NCBI GenBank assembly: GCA_032586195.1
Contig: JAWHQP010000004.1
Location: 186,001-250,000 of the forward strand
Length of the DNA: 64,000 nt
Direction: 5' to 3'
Origin: JAWHQP01 sp032586195
GTDB lineage: Bacteria; Pseudomonadota; Gammaproteobacteria; Enterobacterales; Pasteurellaceae
In this document: positions 31,435-40,622 of the stretch, piece by piece
How the letters are laid out: each line of letters opens with the position of its first letter
Position numbering within the stretch: position 1 is the stretch's first letter
Notes under the pieces: model-generated
The model's input: the letters and a program-made list of their open reading frames with translations, nothing else
Told to the model about the DNA's origin: nothing
Database searches by the model: none
Translations under genes and position numbers: made by a program

Positions 31435-33573
31435 TCAACTTATCGTTTTCAGTTGACCGTGCAGCGTACTATACAGTGACGGCAGAATTTGCCCAATCAT
31501 ATTCAGCTGTTGCATTGGTACGATAAAAGGTTTTAATTCTTCTTGTTCCAGCAGTTCATTCTGTTGCTTCAGGCTGAGCTCGATGTTGAGATAATGATGC
31601 TCGAATTCTGATTGTGACAGGGTTTCGATATGTTCCAGCACTTGAATGATTTTTTTGCTGATCGGGTAGAAGGTGGCGAGAAATTCGCAGGTTTGGCGCT
31701 GTCGGCTCATCTGATGACGATAAGCGCCCAGAGCGGAAATATAACCGAGCAGGGAATAGTTCAGTTTAAGCAGCTCAAACCCTTGCTGCAGATAGGCGGC
31801 GTATTTGGTCGGTTCGGAATTCATGTTGGATACCGTGGAGCCAAGCGCGGTGGCGTTTTCGTGAGTTTGGCGGCGGACAATGCGATATTTGAGATCGTCA
31901 CCTTTGCCGAATTGAAACTGTCCCACAATGTAAGTGAGGTATTTGGCATCGCTTTTAATCGCTTTGTGAATGACTTTATTCAATTGTAAATATTTCCAGT
32001 CCGGCCATAGGTAGGATACGGCAAACCAGGCAATCACCGCGCCGATGATGGTGTCGATAAAGCGCGGCAAGGTGGCGGCATAAATGTCGAATCCCATAAT
32101 ATCAAAGCTGCCCAGCACTTGCAGGGTAATGAAGAAAGTGGAAAAGCTGTAATTATTGCTGCGGAAGAAATAAAACAATGTACTGGTGATGACGACCATG
32201 CCGAGCTTGGCTTCCAATGTTGAAGTCATATAAGGCAATAACGCTCCCGCCAGCACCCCGAGTAGCGTGCCGATAATACGTTGCTTCAGACGTAATTTGG
32301 TGGCGGAGTAGTTAGGCTGGCAAACAAATACCACGGTGAGTAAAATCCAGTAGCCGCGTTCAATATCGGTTGTCTCGGCGATACAACAGGACAGAAAAAC
32401 CACAATGGATAAGCGTACCGCATGGCGGAACAGCTGGGACTGAAAGCTGAACTGGCTTTTAACGGCGAGCAGAATATTGCTGAACCCCGTGATATTTTCC
32501 GCGTGGATCAGCAAGCGATCATCGGCACGATTCTGATCCTGAGCGAGGTGTTGCAACTGCCAGTCGATGTTTTGCAGATTTTCCAGCAGTGTTTTCACAT
32601 GCAGCACGAGACGTTCCTGGGTTTTGTTCATGGCAGCCGCGGCGGCGTAATGTTCCAGCGATTGATTAATTCCCGTTACCGCACGCTCCAGCCGTTTGTT
32701 ATATTGATAGGTTTTGTTCCGGCTTAACGACGCGGCCACGTCACGACAGGCCTGAGCTTCAAGTTCCAGCAAACGCTGTATCCGGAAGATTAGATCGCAG
32801 TTTTTTAGATTTTCCGCCAGAAATTTATAATCAAAATGACTGGAATTCGCCCGCTCGTGAATATCCTGAGCGGCAAAATAGTAACGGATCATTTTGGTGG
32901 TGCGGGCATGATGGCTTTGTCCGCGAATACGGTGGAACAGCGACGTGCGGCAGGCGTTAAAGGCGGTAATCACCGCAGTGTTCTTCATGGCAAGGTCAAT
33001 TTTAGCGTCATCAAGCCATTCAATATTATCAGGGTCGAAAAACTGCGCCTTAGCATCCAGATAATCGGCAAGGGCCAGAAAAGATTTGGCGACGTTCTCC
33101 TGCACCGGGCGGTTAGGAAAGCATAAATAGACGAGGATGGTCATTACACTGTACAGTACGGTGCCGCACAGAATCATAATGGGATCAATATACCACGGGG
33201 TTTCCGGCAGATAAGTGAGAATAGTATAAAGCGCGACCACCAGTGTGCCGAAAGAAATCGTACGGTAGCGTTCGCCTACCGCGCCCAGCATGGTAAACAC
33301 AAAGGTCATACCGGTCATCAGCAGAGTAAAGGCAATACTATGCCCGATCAACAGCTGTACGCAGAGCGAGGAAATGGTGAAAGCAATTAGTGTGTAGAAA
33401 ATATTTTTCAGGCGGCCTGTCAGACGGTTGTCCAAATCCACCAGCCCGCCGGCAATAATCCCTAAAATAAAAGGCATGCTTTGCTGTGAAATATCCAAAA
33501 ACCAAATGATCAATGCGGCGACATTGACGGAAATAAAAATCGGAATGGTGGAAATGACTTTGGCGTTAAGCAT
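31435..33573 (-). CDS. yccS: YccS-type FUSC-family inner-membrane protein
   Basis: A 712-residue protein with two blocks of about five to six helices (about 10-145 and 385-520), each followed by a cytoplasmic helical domain. This is the FUSC architecture also seen in AaeB. The second block opens RHAVRLSIVVFLSCCIAETT and contains RGYWILLTVVFVCQPNYSAT, matching E. coli YccS. A role in efflux of small aromatic or organic anions is inferred from the family. It is the last gene of a minus-strand cluster with yccF, mgsA and yccT, as in Enterobacteria. Confidence 0.88.
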   Translation of the reverse strand: MLNAKVISTIPIFISVNVAALIIWFLDISQQSMPFILGIIAGGLVDLDNRLTGRLKNIFYTLIAFTISSLCVQLLIGHSIAFTLLMTGMTFVFTMLGAVGERYRTISFGTLVVALYTILTYLPETPWYIDPIMILCGTVLYSVMTILVYLCFPNRPVQENVAKSFLALADYLDAKAQFFDPDNIEWLDDAKIDLAMKNTAVITAFNACRTSLFHRIRGQSHHARTTKMIRYYFAAQDIHERANSSHFDYKFLAENLKNCDLIFRIQRLLELEAQACRDVAASLSRNKTYQYNKRLERAVTGINQSLEHYAAAAAMNKTQERLVLHVKTLLENLQNIDWQLQHLAQDQNRADDRLLIHAENITGFSNILLAVKSQFSFQSQLFRHAVRLSIVVFLSCCIAETTDIERGYWILLTVVFVCQPNYSATKLRLKQRIIGTLLGVLAGALLPYMTSTLEAKLGMVVITSTLFYFFRSNNYSFSTFFITLQVLGSFDIMGFDIYAATLPRFIDTIIGAVIAWFAVSYLWPDWKYLQLNKVIHKAIKSDAKYLTYIVGQFQFGKGDDLKYRIVRRQTHENATALGSTVSNMNSEPTKYAAYLQQGFELLKLNYSLLGYISALGAYRHQMSRQRQTCEFLATFYPISKKIIQVLEHIETLSQSEFEHHYLNIELSLKQQNELLEQEELKPFIVPMQQLNMIGQILPSLYSTLHGQLKTIS

Positions 33574-33592
33574 GCGTTACCCCGGATTTTTG

Positions 33593-34048
33593 CTAGGCGT
33601 TGCGTTGTTTTTCAAATTCTTTTTCGGCGGCGTATTGACGGGCAAGTTGCGCCATTTCTTTGGAGACAACACGTTGTCCCACGGGGAATAACGAGATTGC
33701 GGCGAGTTTAAAATGAGCCAGTCCCGTCGGAATGCCGATAATGCTGACGCATTGGGCGATGCCCGTGAAAATATGCAGCAGGCACAGCCACCAACCGAAC
33801 AGCACAAACCACAGTACGTTAAGCACGGAACCCAGCGAATTGGCGAAGCTGCTTTTGTGTTCCAGCAGGCTCACATGAACGGTGTCGTTACCAAACGGCA
33901 TCAGTGACATTTTGGTGATTTCCCAGCAACTGCGGGAATAGGGCAGGGTCACGACCAGTACCGCGCTGAGGATCGTTGCCGTCAGCCAGCCGAGCGTAGT
34001 TATAAATCCGCCTAACACGAAATTTAAGATATTGAAGATTAATGCCAT
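33593..34048 (-). CDS. yccF: YccF-family (DUF307) inner-membrane protein
   Basis: A 151-residue protein with about four helices in two similar halves. FNILNFVLGGFITTLGWL opens the first half and VLNVLWFVLFGWWLCLLHI the second, the YccF pattern. LPYSRSCWEITKMSLMPFG is the conserved cytoplasmic segment. Function unknown. It lies 19 bases upstream of yccS on the same strand, conserved synteny with E. coli. Confidence 0.9.
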   Translation of the reverse strand: MALIFNILNFVLGGFITTLGWLTATILSAVLVVTLPYSRSCWEITKMSLMPFGNDTVHVSLLEHKSSFANSLGSVLNVLWFVLFGWWLCLLHIFTGIAQCVSIIGIPTGLAHFKLAAISLFPVGQRVVSKEMAQLARQYAAEKEFEKQRNA

Positions 34049-34097
34049 GATTTACCTTGTGTTATTGGCTAAAGTGCGGTGTTAAAAAACGGAGTTT

Positions 34098-34556
34098 TTA
34101 TTTTAACCGTTCCTGTAAATAAGCTTGATAATCAGGGATACGAATATCCACCGCTTGGTTAAAGTAAGGAGAACTGATAAGAAAATCCGCGCTGGCGATA
34201 TTCATTGCAATAGGAATGTTCCATACGGTTGAAATCCGCATTAAAGCTTTCACATCGGGATCATGCGGCACGGCATTCATCGGATCCCAGAAGAAAATCA
34301 TCGCGTCCATTTTGAGCTCTGCAATCAGGCTGCCTAATTGTTGATCGCCGCCCATCGGACCGCTGAGCAGCGGTTTTACCTCAAGCCCGGTCGCCCGCTG
34401 GATCATGTTCCCTGTGGTGCCGGTGCCGTATAAATGGTGCCGGGCCAGTTCCGTACGGTGTGATTTACACCAGTCGATTAAATCTTCTTTGCAGTGATCG
34501 TGAGCAACAAGAGCAAGGTGTTTACGTGGAGAAAGTGTGCGGGTTGTGGTTTGCAT
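34098..34556 (-). CDS. mgsA: Methylglyoxal synthase
   Basis: A 152-residue cytoplasmic enzyme converting dihydroxyacetone phosphate to methylglyoxal and phosphate, a bypass of lower glycolysis. Family blocks are complete: RKHLALVAHDHCKEDL, HLYGTGTTGNMIQRATGL, the SGPMGGDQQLG phosphate-binding loop and FFWDPMNAVPHDPDVKAL with the catalytic Asp. Length equals E. coli MgsA exactly. Start: ATG 34556 gives MQTTTRTLSPRKH, matching the family N-terminus; the longer frame to 34610 is rejected. A USS lies downstream near 34071. Confidence 0.95.
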   Translation of the reverse strand: MQTTTRTLSPRKHLALVAHDHCKEDLIDWCKSHRTELARHHLYGTGTTGNMIQRATGLEVKPLLSGPMGGDQQLGSLIAELKMDAMIFFWDPMNAVPHDPDVKALMRISTVWNIPIAMNIASADFLISSPYFNQAVDIRIPDYQAYLQERLK

Positions 34557-34586
34557 ATCCGTCCTTATCTGGTTGGCAAATAATAA

Positions 34587-34613
34587 AAAGTGCGGTTTTC
34601 GGCACCGCACTTT
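34587..34613 (-). terminator. Inverted USS pair acting as terminator after yccT
   Basis: AAAGTGCGGT (34587-34596) pairs with ACCGCACTTT (34604-34613) around a 7-base loop. On the minus strand a T run follows. It separates yccT from mgsA. Confidence 0.75.
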
Positions 34614-34637
34614 GGGGAGATTAAATGAATCCGGGGC

Positions 34638-35300
34638 TTAGTTCTTTTTCGCCCAATCTAAGAAACGCGCCTTGGTGGCATCGTCCGCTTGCTGGAACCA
34701 GTATTGCAACATTTGTTCCGCCACGTTTTCGCCTTGCACGGTCACTTTTCCTTTCGCCGCTTTACCGCTGGCAGGCGCCACGCCTATTGCCGCCGGCATC
34801 GCGGATGTAGCGAAAGCGGGAACCGCGGCTACCGCGCCGGAACTATTGTAGGTAGAAAGGTTTTCCACCAGATTAATTCCGGGCAGGAAACCTTCTTGTT
34901 TTAGATATTCCTGTTGATTGGAAACGTCCGCACCTGAAGCGGTTTTTACGTCAATTTTCGGGTTGTCTTTGAATTTTGCCACGTCACGCTGATTGGCTAA
35001 ACGCGGGGCTGTGATTTTAATATCTTCATTTGTACCCTGGAACGTTACCACAATCGGATCGGATTCAAATAAAGCACGGTCCGAACCGTCACGTACAATT
35101 TCAGAAACACGCACGACCACTTGGTGTTTGTTGGTATCGTTAATGTTGAATGAACGGGTTTCTTTTAATAGAGACTTGCTTGCTTTTTGACCATCAACTG
35201 CGAGGAAATCAATATTTGATGAGCTTGTTACAACACCAGCAAAGCTTGCCGTACTGGTTAATAGCGTTGCAATTGCTAATGTAGTAAGACGAAGTTTCAT
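34638..35300 (-). CDS. yccT: YccT-like DUF2057 (UPF0319) periplasmic protein
   Basis: A 220-residue exported protein with a signal peptide cleaved after SFA. It reads FLAVDGQKASKSLLKETRSF, then NDTNKHQVVVRVSEIVRDGS, the DUF2057 pattern, and has an Ala-rich tail. E. coli YccT (CsgI) restrains curli formation; no curli genes are visible here, so that role should not be assumed. AAGGAG precedes the ATG. It sits between mgsA and the divergent acylphosphatase gene, as in E. coli. Confidence 0.85.
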   Translation of the reverse strand: MKLRLTTLAIATLLTSTASFAGVVTSSSNIDFLAVDGQKASKSLLKETRSFNINDTNKHQVVVRVSEIVRDGSDRALFESDPIVVTFQGTNEDIKITAPRLANQRDVAKFKDNPKIDVKTASGADVSNQQEYLKQEGFLPGINLVENLSTYNSSGAVAAVPAFATSAMPAAIGVAPASGKAAKGKVTVQGENVAEQMLQYWFQQADDATKARFLDWAKKN

Positions 35301-35481
35301 AATTACTCCTTTTTAGGGATTTTTAATATCTTAGAATCATTGTGATTGACGTAAATGTTGAGTATTAAGATACGCAACGGCTTTCTTTAAAAAGCGTATT
35401 GGTATCCTAGTCTAATTTGCTTAAAATGGAAATAGCGAATCACAAAAAAATCTCTTTTTCTTATATAGCAGGGAGGGAATT

Positions 35482-35754
35482 ATGCCGAAATATCAATTTT
35501 CTGTCTATGGGCGCGTACAGGGCGTAGGGTTCCGTTATTTCACCTGGAAAAAAGCTAATGAGCTGAAATTGACGGGAATGGTACGCAATCTTGCCAATGG
35601 TTCGGTACAGGTGATTGCGGAGGGCGACGATATACAAATGGAAGCTTTCCGTCAATGGCTGCAAACCGGTCCCCGCACCGCCTCGGTCAAACAAGTTATC
35701 GAACAGCCCTACCAAGGTGATCGCGTGTTCAGCGGATTTCAGGTTGAGCTGTAA
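35482..35754 (+). CDS. yccX: Acylphosphatase
   Basis: A 90-residue enzyme hydrolysing carboxyl-phosphate bonds. The active-site loop YGRVQGVGFRYFTWKKA carries the catalytic Arg, and VRNLANGSVQVIAEGD contains the catalytic Asn. Length and ferredoxin-like fold match the family. GGGAGGG precedes the ATG. It is the only plus-strand gene in this stretch and is divergent from yccT. Confidence 0.95.
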   Translation: MPKYQFSVYGRVQGVGFRYFTWKKANELKLTGMVRNLANGSVQVIAEGDDIQMEAFRQWLQTGPRTASVKQVIEQPYQGDRVFSGFQVEL

Positions 35755-35806
35755 ATAAGCCGGAAATTCGTTTATGCCGTGGCGTAAGAACAAAAACTCG
35801 CGAAAA

Positions 35807-36637
35807 TCACACCGCACTTCGGCGTAAGAAAGCAAGTTTGTGATAAACCAAGGCTAAACAGAAAAACAGTGCCTGTACTAAAATAATACTCGGGCCGATG
35901 TCGGCGTTAAGATGATAGCTCGCAATAGTGCCGAACAGGCTAGAAAGTACCGCACTGATAACGGCAAGCCACACCATGCGGGCGAAGTGTTTCGTCAGCA
36001 GATAGGCGGTGATTCCCGGTGAGATCAGCATAGCAACCACTAGAATCACGCCCACCACCTGCATCGCGGTGATAATGGTCATGACCAGCAAAACGAGCAA
36101 ACCGTAGTAGAGCTTTTTCGCCGATAGACCGACAATGGAGGCCTGCGTCGGATTAAAGCAGAACAACAGAAAATCCCGCTGTTTTAATTTTAATACTATA
36201 AATACGGTGATTGAAATCAGCAGTGTCTGGATTAATTCTTCCTGATGAATGCCGAGTAAGTTACCGAATAACACATGCATCAGATGCTGATCCGTTTCGA
36301 TTTTGGTGAAGAGCACCAACCCTAAGGCAAACATTCCCGAGAAAACAATGCCGATAGCGGTATCTTCCTTAATACGGCTGTTTTCTTTGATATAACCCAT
36401 GCAAAGAGCGCTCACCAAGCCTGAACAGAACGCCCCGATCATAAGCGGAGTTCCTGCGATATAACCCAGCACGATACCGGGCAGCACGGCATGGGAAATG
36501 GCATCGCCCATTAACGACCAACTTTTCAGCACGAGATAGCAGGACAGCACGGCACAGACAATAGCGACGACAATCGCGGTGAAAAGGGCGGTCTGCATAA
36601 AGGGATAGGCAAAAGGCTCAAGTAAATAATTTAACAT
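35807..36637 (-). CDS. sitD: Metal ABC transporter permease (SitD/YfeD type)
   Basis: ABC-3 family permease, 276 residues and about eight helices. LKSWSLMGDAISHAVLPGIVLG is the conserved cytoplasmic coupling region, and VGVILVVAMLISPGITAYLL closes the core. It pairs with the preceding paralogous permease to form the channel. Its ATG directly abuts the stop of the upstream permease. The last gene of a four-gene operon; a USS lies at its 3' end (35810-35818). Confidence 0.9.
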   Translation of the reverse strand: MLNYLLEPFAYPFMQTALFTAIVVAIVCAVLSCYLVLKSWSLMGDAISHAVLPGIVLGYIAGTPLMIGAFCSGLVSALCMGYIKENSRIKEDTAIGIVFSGMFALGLVLFTKIETDQHLMHVLFGNLLGIHQEELIQTLLISITVFIVLKLKQRDFLLFCFNPTQASIVGLSAKKLYYGLLVLLVMTIITAMQVVGVILVVAMLISPGITAYLLTKHFARMVWLAVISAVLSSLFGTIASYHLNADIGPSIILVQALFFCLALVYHKLAFLRRSAV

Positions 36638-37504
36638 TTAGATTTCCTCAGACAGTTTTTCTGCCCGTAACCGTGTTCTGCGTTGTGAAATCACCCCGTA
36701 TTTGGGTGAGAAGAAAAAGGCGAGGACAAATAATCCAGTTTGTAAACAGACAATCACACCGCCGGTGGAACCGTCGAGAAAATAGCTGATATAGGCTCCC
36801 AAGGCACAGGTAATGACACCAAGCGATACGGCTATACCCGTCAGCTTTTTGAAGTCATCCGTTAATAAATAAGCGGTCGCTCCCGGTGTGACGATCATAG
36901 AAATCACTAGAATGGCGCCCACCGTTTGTAACGCGGCAACCACGCAGGCACTTAATAACGAGAAAAACAGGATTTTGTATTTAAGAGGGGAAAGACCGCA
37001 GGCAAAGGCCTGAGTTTCGTCGAAGAAGACCAGCAGCAAATCTTTCCAGAACAGGCGTAATAAAAGGATGCAGACCACAATAATAATGGAAATCTGCAGC
37101 GCGTCTTCGTCGGTAATGCCTAAAATGTTGCCTAGAATCACTTCCTGTACGTTCACGGAGGTCGGATTTAACGAAATGATAAATAATCCGATGGCAAAGA
37201 AAGTGGTGAATACGAAGCCGATAACGGCATCTTCACGCAGGCTGGTGATGGATTTTACCAATAAAATGGCGAAAGCCGCCAGAATTCCCGAAAAAAACGC
37301 GCCGAGCGTGTAAGGCAACGCAAGGGCATAGGCAATCGCCACACCCGGCACAACCGCATGCGATAAAGCATCACCGATCAGAGACCAGCCTTTCAGCATT
37401 AAATAGCAGGACAGAAACGCACAGATACCGCCGACCGCCGCACTGATGACAATGGCTTTGACCATATAGTTATAGCCGAGCGGTTCAAGTAAGAGTTCTA
37501 ACAT
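36638..37504 (-). CDS. sitC: Metal ABC transporter permease (SitC/YfeC type)
   Basis: A 288-residue ABC-3 permease, paralogous to the next gene: LKGWSLIGDALSHAVVPGVAIAY is the coupling motif and VGAILVISMIVTPGATAYLL the conserved late helix. About eight helices, with a basic C-terminal tail. It follows the ATPase gene by two bases. The heterodimer moves manganese and/or ferrous iron in characterised homologues. Confidence 0.9.
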   Translation of the reverse strand: MLELLLEPLGYNYMVKAIVISAAVGGICAFLSCYLMLKGWSLIGDALSHAVVPGVAIAYALALPYTLGAFFSGILAAFAILLVKSITSLREDAVIGFVFTTFFAIGLFIISLNPTSVNVQEVILGNILGITDEDALQISIIIVVCILLLRLFWKDLLLVFFDETQAFACGLSPLKYKILFFSLLSACVVAALQTVGAILVISMIVTPGATAYLLTDDFKKLTGIAVSLGVITCALGAYISYFLDGSTGGVIVCLQTGLFVLAFFFSPKYGVISQRRTRLRAEKLSEEI

Positions 37505-37506
37505 GA

Positions 37507-38382
37507 TTATTCCTTTATACGTTCGGCCGGAGGCTCGGTATTGCTGTATCCGTAGAACACGGCGGGGCGTTCGTCATCGGTCAGTACGGTAACGACGCGT
37601 TGATCCTGTTCATGATCGTGATGCAGTTGTTCACCGAGTAATTTAATATGACGCAGCACACCGCCGAATACCTGTTCCAGGTTATGTTGATTAAAGGTGG
37701 TTTCCGTTTTGCCGGCGGCGATGATGGTGCGGTTGATCATGACAACCTGATCGCAGTAATCGGGTACCGAACCGAGATTATGAGTGGATACCAAGATCAG
37801 ATGGCCTTCCCGGCGAAGTTGAGAGAGCAGATCGATAATGGCGTTTTCCGTTTGCACGTCCACTCCCGTAAAGGGTTCGTCCAATAGAATAATCTGACTT
37901 TGTTGGGCTAAGGCGCGGGCGAGGAACACACGTTTTTTCTGCCCGCCGGACAGCTCACCGATTTGTCGTTGGGCTAAATGTTCGATATTTACCCGCTGCA
38001 TGGCCTGCAGCACCTTTTGTCTATCGGTTTCTTGCGGAATCCGCAGAAAATTCATGTAGCCGTAACGCCCTTGCATTACCACGTCATAAACGGAGATAGG
38101 AAATTGCCAATCCACTTCTTCACTTTGCGGCACATAGGCAACCAGGTTTTGTTTTAATGCCTGCTGAATGGAGAAACCACAGATTCTGATTTCACCCTGC
38201 TGCGGTTTCACCAAGCCCATCAGGCTCTTAAAAAGAGTCGATTTACCACTGCCGTTCACGCCGACCAGGGCACAGGTTGTGCCGCCTTCAAGCCGGAAGG
38301 ATACATCATGAATGGCTCTATGTCCGTTGTTATAACGAACGCTGATATCTTGAACGTGAATTGAGGCTGTGGTTGCTGTCAT
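37507..38382 (-). CDS. sitB: Metal ABC transporter ATPase (SitB/YfeB type)
   Basis: A 291-residue ATPase: Walker A GVNGSGKSTLF (about residue 38), Q loop VPQSEEVDW, signature LSGGQKKRVFLARAL, Walker B IILLDEPFTGVD and H loop VSTHNL. The VPQSEEVDWQFP stretch is typical of the Mn/Zn/Fe subfamily. Its ATG shares one base with the stop of the binding-protein gene (TAATG). It powers the SitC/SitD channel. Confidence 0.92.
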   Translation of the reverse strand: MTATTASIHVQDISVRYNNGHRAIHDVSFRLEGGTTCALVGVNGSGKSTLFKSLMGLVKPQQGEIRICGFSIQQALKQNLVAYVPQSEEVDWQFPISVYDVVMQGRYGYMNFLRIPQETDRQKVLQAMQRVNIEHLAQRQIGELSGGQKKRVFLARALAQQSQIILLDEPFTGVDVQTENAIIDLLSQLRREGHLILVSTHNLGSVPDYCDQVVMINRTIIAAGKTETTFNQHNLEQVFGGVLRHIKLLGEQLHHDHEQDQRVVTVLTDDERPAVFYGYSNTEPPAERIKE

Positions 38383-39266
38383 TATTTATCAAACCCTTTT
38401 GCAATGGTGGAAACGGTGACTTTAAGTAAATCAATATAAGTCGGTACCGGGCCGTCCTGAGTGGAAAGTGCATCAACATACAACACACCGCCATATTTCG
38501 CATCGGTTTCTTTCGCGACCTGTTGCATCGGTTTTGGTGAAATGGTGCTTTCGCTGAATACCACGGGAATATTATTGGCTTTCACCACGTCAATAACGTG
38601 ACGAACCTGTTGCGGTGTGCCTTGCTGTTCGGCATTAATCGGCCATAAATACACTTCTTTGAATTGATAGTCTTTGGCCAGATAACTGAATGCCCCTTCG
38701 CTGGTTACCAGCCAACGCCGAGCTTCAGGAATTTGAGCAAGTTTTTCCCGCAACGGAGCATCCAGCTGCTTGATTTTTTCGGCATAAAGTGCGGCGTTAT
38801 GTTGGTAAGTTTTGGTGTTATCAGGATCGTATTTGATCAAGGCGTTTTTGATATTTTCAATATAAATTAAGGCATTGCTGGTGGACATCCATGCGTGCGG
38901 ATTCGGCATATCTTTATATGGGCCTTCGTAAATAGACATTGGTTCAATGCCCTCGGTTACCACTACCGCGGGTTTATGTTTGATATTTTGGAAGAAACGT
39001 TCAAACCAACGTTCAAGATTTAAGCCGTTCCATAAAATGAGATCCGCGGATTGAGCTTTCGCCACATCTTTCGGTGTCGGTTGGTAATCGTGAATTTCCG
39101 CACCGGGCTTGGTAATAGATTCCACCTCCGCGGCGTCTCCGGCCACGTTTTGGGCAATATCCTGCAAAATAGTGAATGTGGTTACGACTTTTAATTTAGC
39201 CTGCGCGGAAAACGAAACGGCGCAGATTGCGGCAAGTGTTAACGACGTGAGTAATTTTTTATACAT
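38382..39266 (-). CDS. sitA: Periplasmic metal-binding protein (SitA/YfeA type)
   Basis: Cluster A-I solute-binding protein of 294 residues with a signal peptide ending AQA. The four metal ligands of YfeA/SitA are all present in context: His in GAEIHDYQPT, His in NPHAWMST, Glu in TSEGAFSYLA and Asp in YVDALS. This ligand set binds manganese, iron or zinc. It is the first gene of the operon and has a near-perfect Fur box 66 bases upstream, so iron-repressed expression is expected. Confidence 0.92.
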   Translation of the reverse strand: MYKKLLTSLTLAAICAVSFSAQAKLKVVTTFTILQDIAQNVAGDAAEVESITKPGAEIHDYQPTPKDVAKAQSADLILWNGLNLERWFERFFQNIKHKPAVVVTEGIEPMSIYEGPYKDMPNPHAWMSTSNALIYIENIKNALIKYDPDNTKTYQHNAALYAEKIKQLDAPLREKLAQIPEARRWLVTSEGAFSYLAKDYQFKEVYLWPINAEQQGTPQQVRHVIDVVKANNIPVVFSESTISPKPMQQVAKETDAKYGGVLYVDALSTQDGPVPTYIDLLKVTVSTIAKGFDK

Positions 39267-39331
39267 AGCATCTCCTTATGTTGTAGTAATAAATAACGGG
39301 AGCTATGTTATCGTCAACAAAATGCAATGTC

Positions 39332-39352
39332 AAATGATAATGATTATCAATT
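39332..39352. promoter_or_regulatory. Fur box upstream of the metal transporter operon
   Basis: AAATGATAATGATTATCAATT contains GATAATGATTATC, the central 13 bases of the Fur consensus, without mismatch. It overlaps the very end of the tusE coding region, so the sit promoter lies in the tusE-sitA gap. Confidence 0.88.
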
Positions 39353-39681
39353 TATAAACATTTCACAGGCTTTGGCAAACCTGCCAATTTGGTCGCCTGT
39401 TTTGCCGGGCCGTCAGGGAATAAACGCTGTAAATAACGGCTGTTGCCTTTATCCGGCCCTAACTTTTGCGCCATTGCTTTAACCAGCATTCGAATTGCCG
39501 GCGAGGTCTTGTATTCCGCGTAAAATGCACGCACAAAACGGATAACCTCCCAGTGTGCTTCGGTTAATTCAATGTGTTCTTTTATTGCGATAGCCTTTGC
39601 CACCTCTTCACTCCATTGGTTTAAATCAAGCAGATAGCCGTCGGCATCGGTTTCAATCCGAATATTATTAATTTCAATCAT
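39352..39681 (-). CDS. tusE: Sulfurtransferase TusE
   Basis: A 109-residue DsrC-family protein ending in PKPVKCL, where the penultimate Cys accepts persulfide sulfur in the TusABCDE relay for 2-thiouridine in tRNA. The conserved blocks DADGYLLDLNQWSEEVA and LTEAHWEVIRFVRAFYAEY are present. It lies between yccA and the sit operon. In E. coli the order is yccX-tusE-yccA, so the sit genes are an insertion relative to that order. Confidence 0.93.
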   Translation of the reverse strand: MIEINNIRIETDADGYLLDLNQWSEEVAKAIAIKEHIELTEAHWEVIRFVRAFYAEYKTSPAIRMLVKAMAQKLGPDKGNSRYLQRLFPDGPAKQATKLAGLPKPVKCL

Positions 39682-39702
39682 ATGTAACCTTGTTAAATGA
39701 AA

Positions 39703-39722
39703 ACGCCCCTGACAAGGGGCGT
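39703..39722 (-). terminator. Terminator between yccA and tusE
   Basis: ACGCCCC / GGGGCGT stem with a 6-base loop, followed on the minus strand by TTTTC. It ends the yccA transcript. Confidence 0.75.
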
Positions 39723-39740
39723 GCGGATTAGGTTTGCGGG

Positions 39741-40409
39741 TTAATCGTCATTAAAAATGCCGAGTAACTGCAACAAGCTTAGGAATAAATTATAAATTGA
39801 AACGAATAAACTTATGGTTGCGCGGATGTAATTGGTTTCACCGCCGTGAACAATGTTGCTGGTTTCAAACAAAATTGCCGCGCTGGAAAAGATAACGAAT
39901 AAACCGCTGATAGCCAATTGCAATGCCGTACTGTGGAAGAAAATACTGGCTACCATGCCGAGTAATAACACGATAAATAATGAAAATAACATACCGGACA
40001 GGAACGACATATCTTTACGTGTGGTTAAAACATAGGCGGAACAAGCGAAGAACACCGCCGCCGTACCGGCTAAGGCTAATACTACGGCATCACCTAAGCC
40101 CGCGCCGACGTAAACGTTAAGAATCGGCCCCAAGGTGTAGCCTAAGAATCCCGTGAAAGCGAATGTGGATAAAATTCCCCAGCCGCTATTGGCTAACGAG
40201 TTGGTTAAAAACAACAGACCGTAAAACCCGATCAGGGTTACGATAATGCCCGGGTGCGGTAAACCTAAGGACATTGTAATGAAAGCGACCACGGCGGCAA
40301 AAGCCAGATTCAACGCCAGTAAGAAATAGGTGTTACGCAGCACTTTATGCGTGCTTAACAGAGAATCGGATTGGGCGCGGGCATCAATAACTAAACGTGA
40401 CTGTGACAT
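39741..40409 (-). CDS. yccA: YccA, Bax inhibitor-1 family FtsH modulator
   Basis: A 222-residue protein with seven helices. LLSTHKVLRNTYFLLALNLAF and CSAYVLTTRKDMSFLSGM match E. coli YccA closely, as does the tail FETSNIVHGGETNYIRATI. YccA is a substrate and inhibitor of the FtsH membrane protease. The interval 40410-40565 upstream holds only an AT-rich promoter region. A terminator follows the gene. Confidence 0.93.
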   Translation of the reverse strand: MSQSRLVIDARAQSDSLLSTHKVLRNTYFLLALNLAFAAVVAFITMSLGLPHPGIIVTLIGFYGLLFLTNSLANSGWGILSTFAFTGFLGYTLGPILNVYVGAGLGDAVVLALAGTAAVFFACSAYVLTTRKDMSFLSGMLFSLFIVLLLGMVASIFFHSTALQLAISGLFVIFSSAAILFETSNIVHGGETNYIRATISLFVSIYNLFLSLLQLLGIFNDD

Positions 40410-40565
40410 ATTTTTTCCTTTTAAAAACGAATCAAATTACTGGGTTAAGTTACTGTTAACGTAAAGAAATGTCAAAATATTTTTATGATAAATGATAAAA
40501 AAACGGATAAATATTCGCCTGTTAAACGCCTGACCTGATTTGCGTAAGTCAGTAAATGATTTGGA

Positions 40566-40607
40566 AAAGTGCGGTGTTGAAAATTCGATTTTTCAGCACC
40601 GCACTTT
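40566..40607 (-). terminator. Inverted USS pair after the HAD phosphatase
   Basis: AAAGTGCGGTG (40566-40576) pairs with CACCGCACTTT (40597-40607), extended by an inner TGAAAA/TTTTCA. It lies just downstream of the HAD gene on the minus strand. Confidence 0.7.
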
Positions 40608-40622
40608 GAAGCGGTTTAACGC

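Noticed and set aside
34556..34610. Longer N-terminus for methylglyoxal synthase
   Set aside because: The extra residues have no family match and no ribosome binding site; ATG 34556 gives the standard 152 residues.
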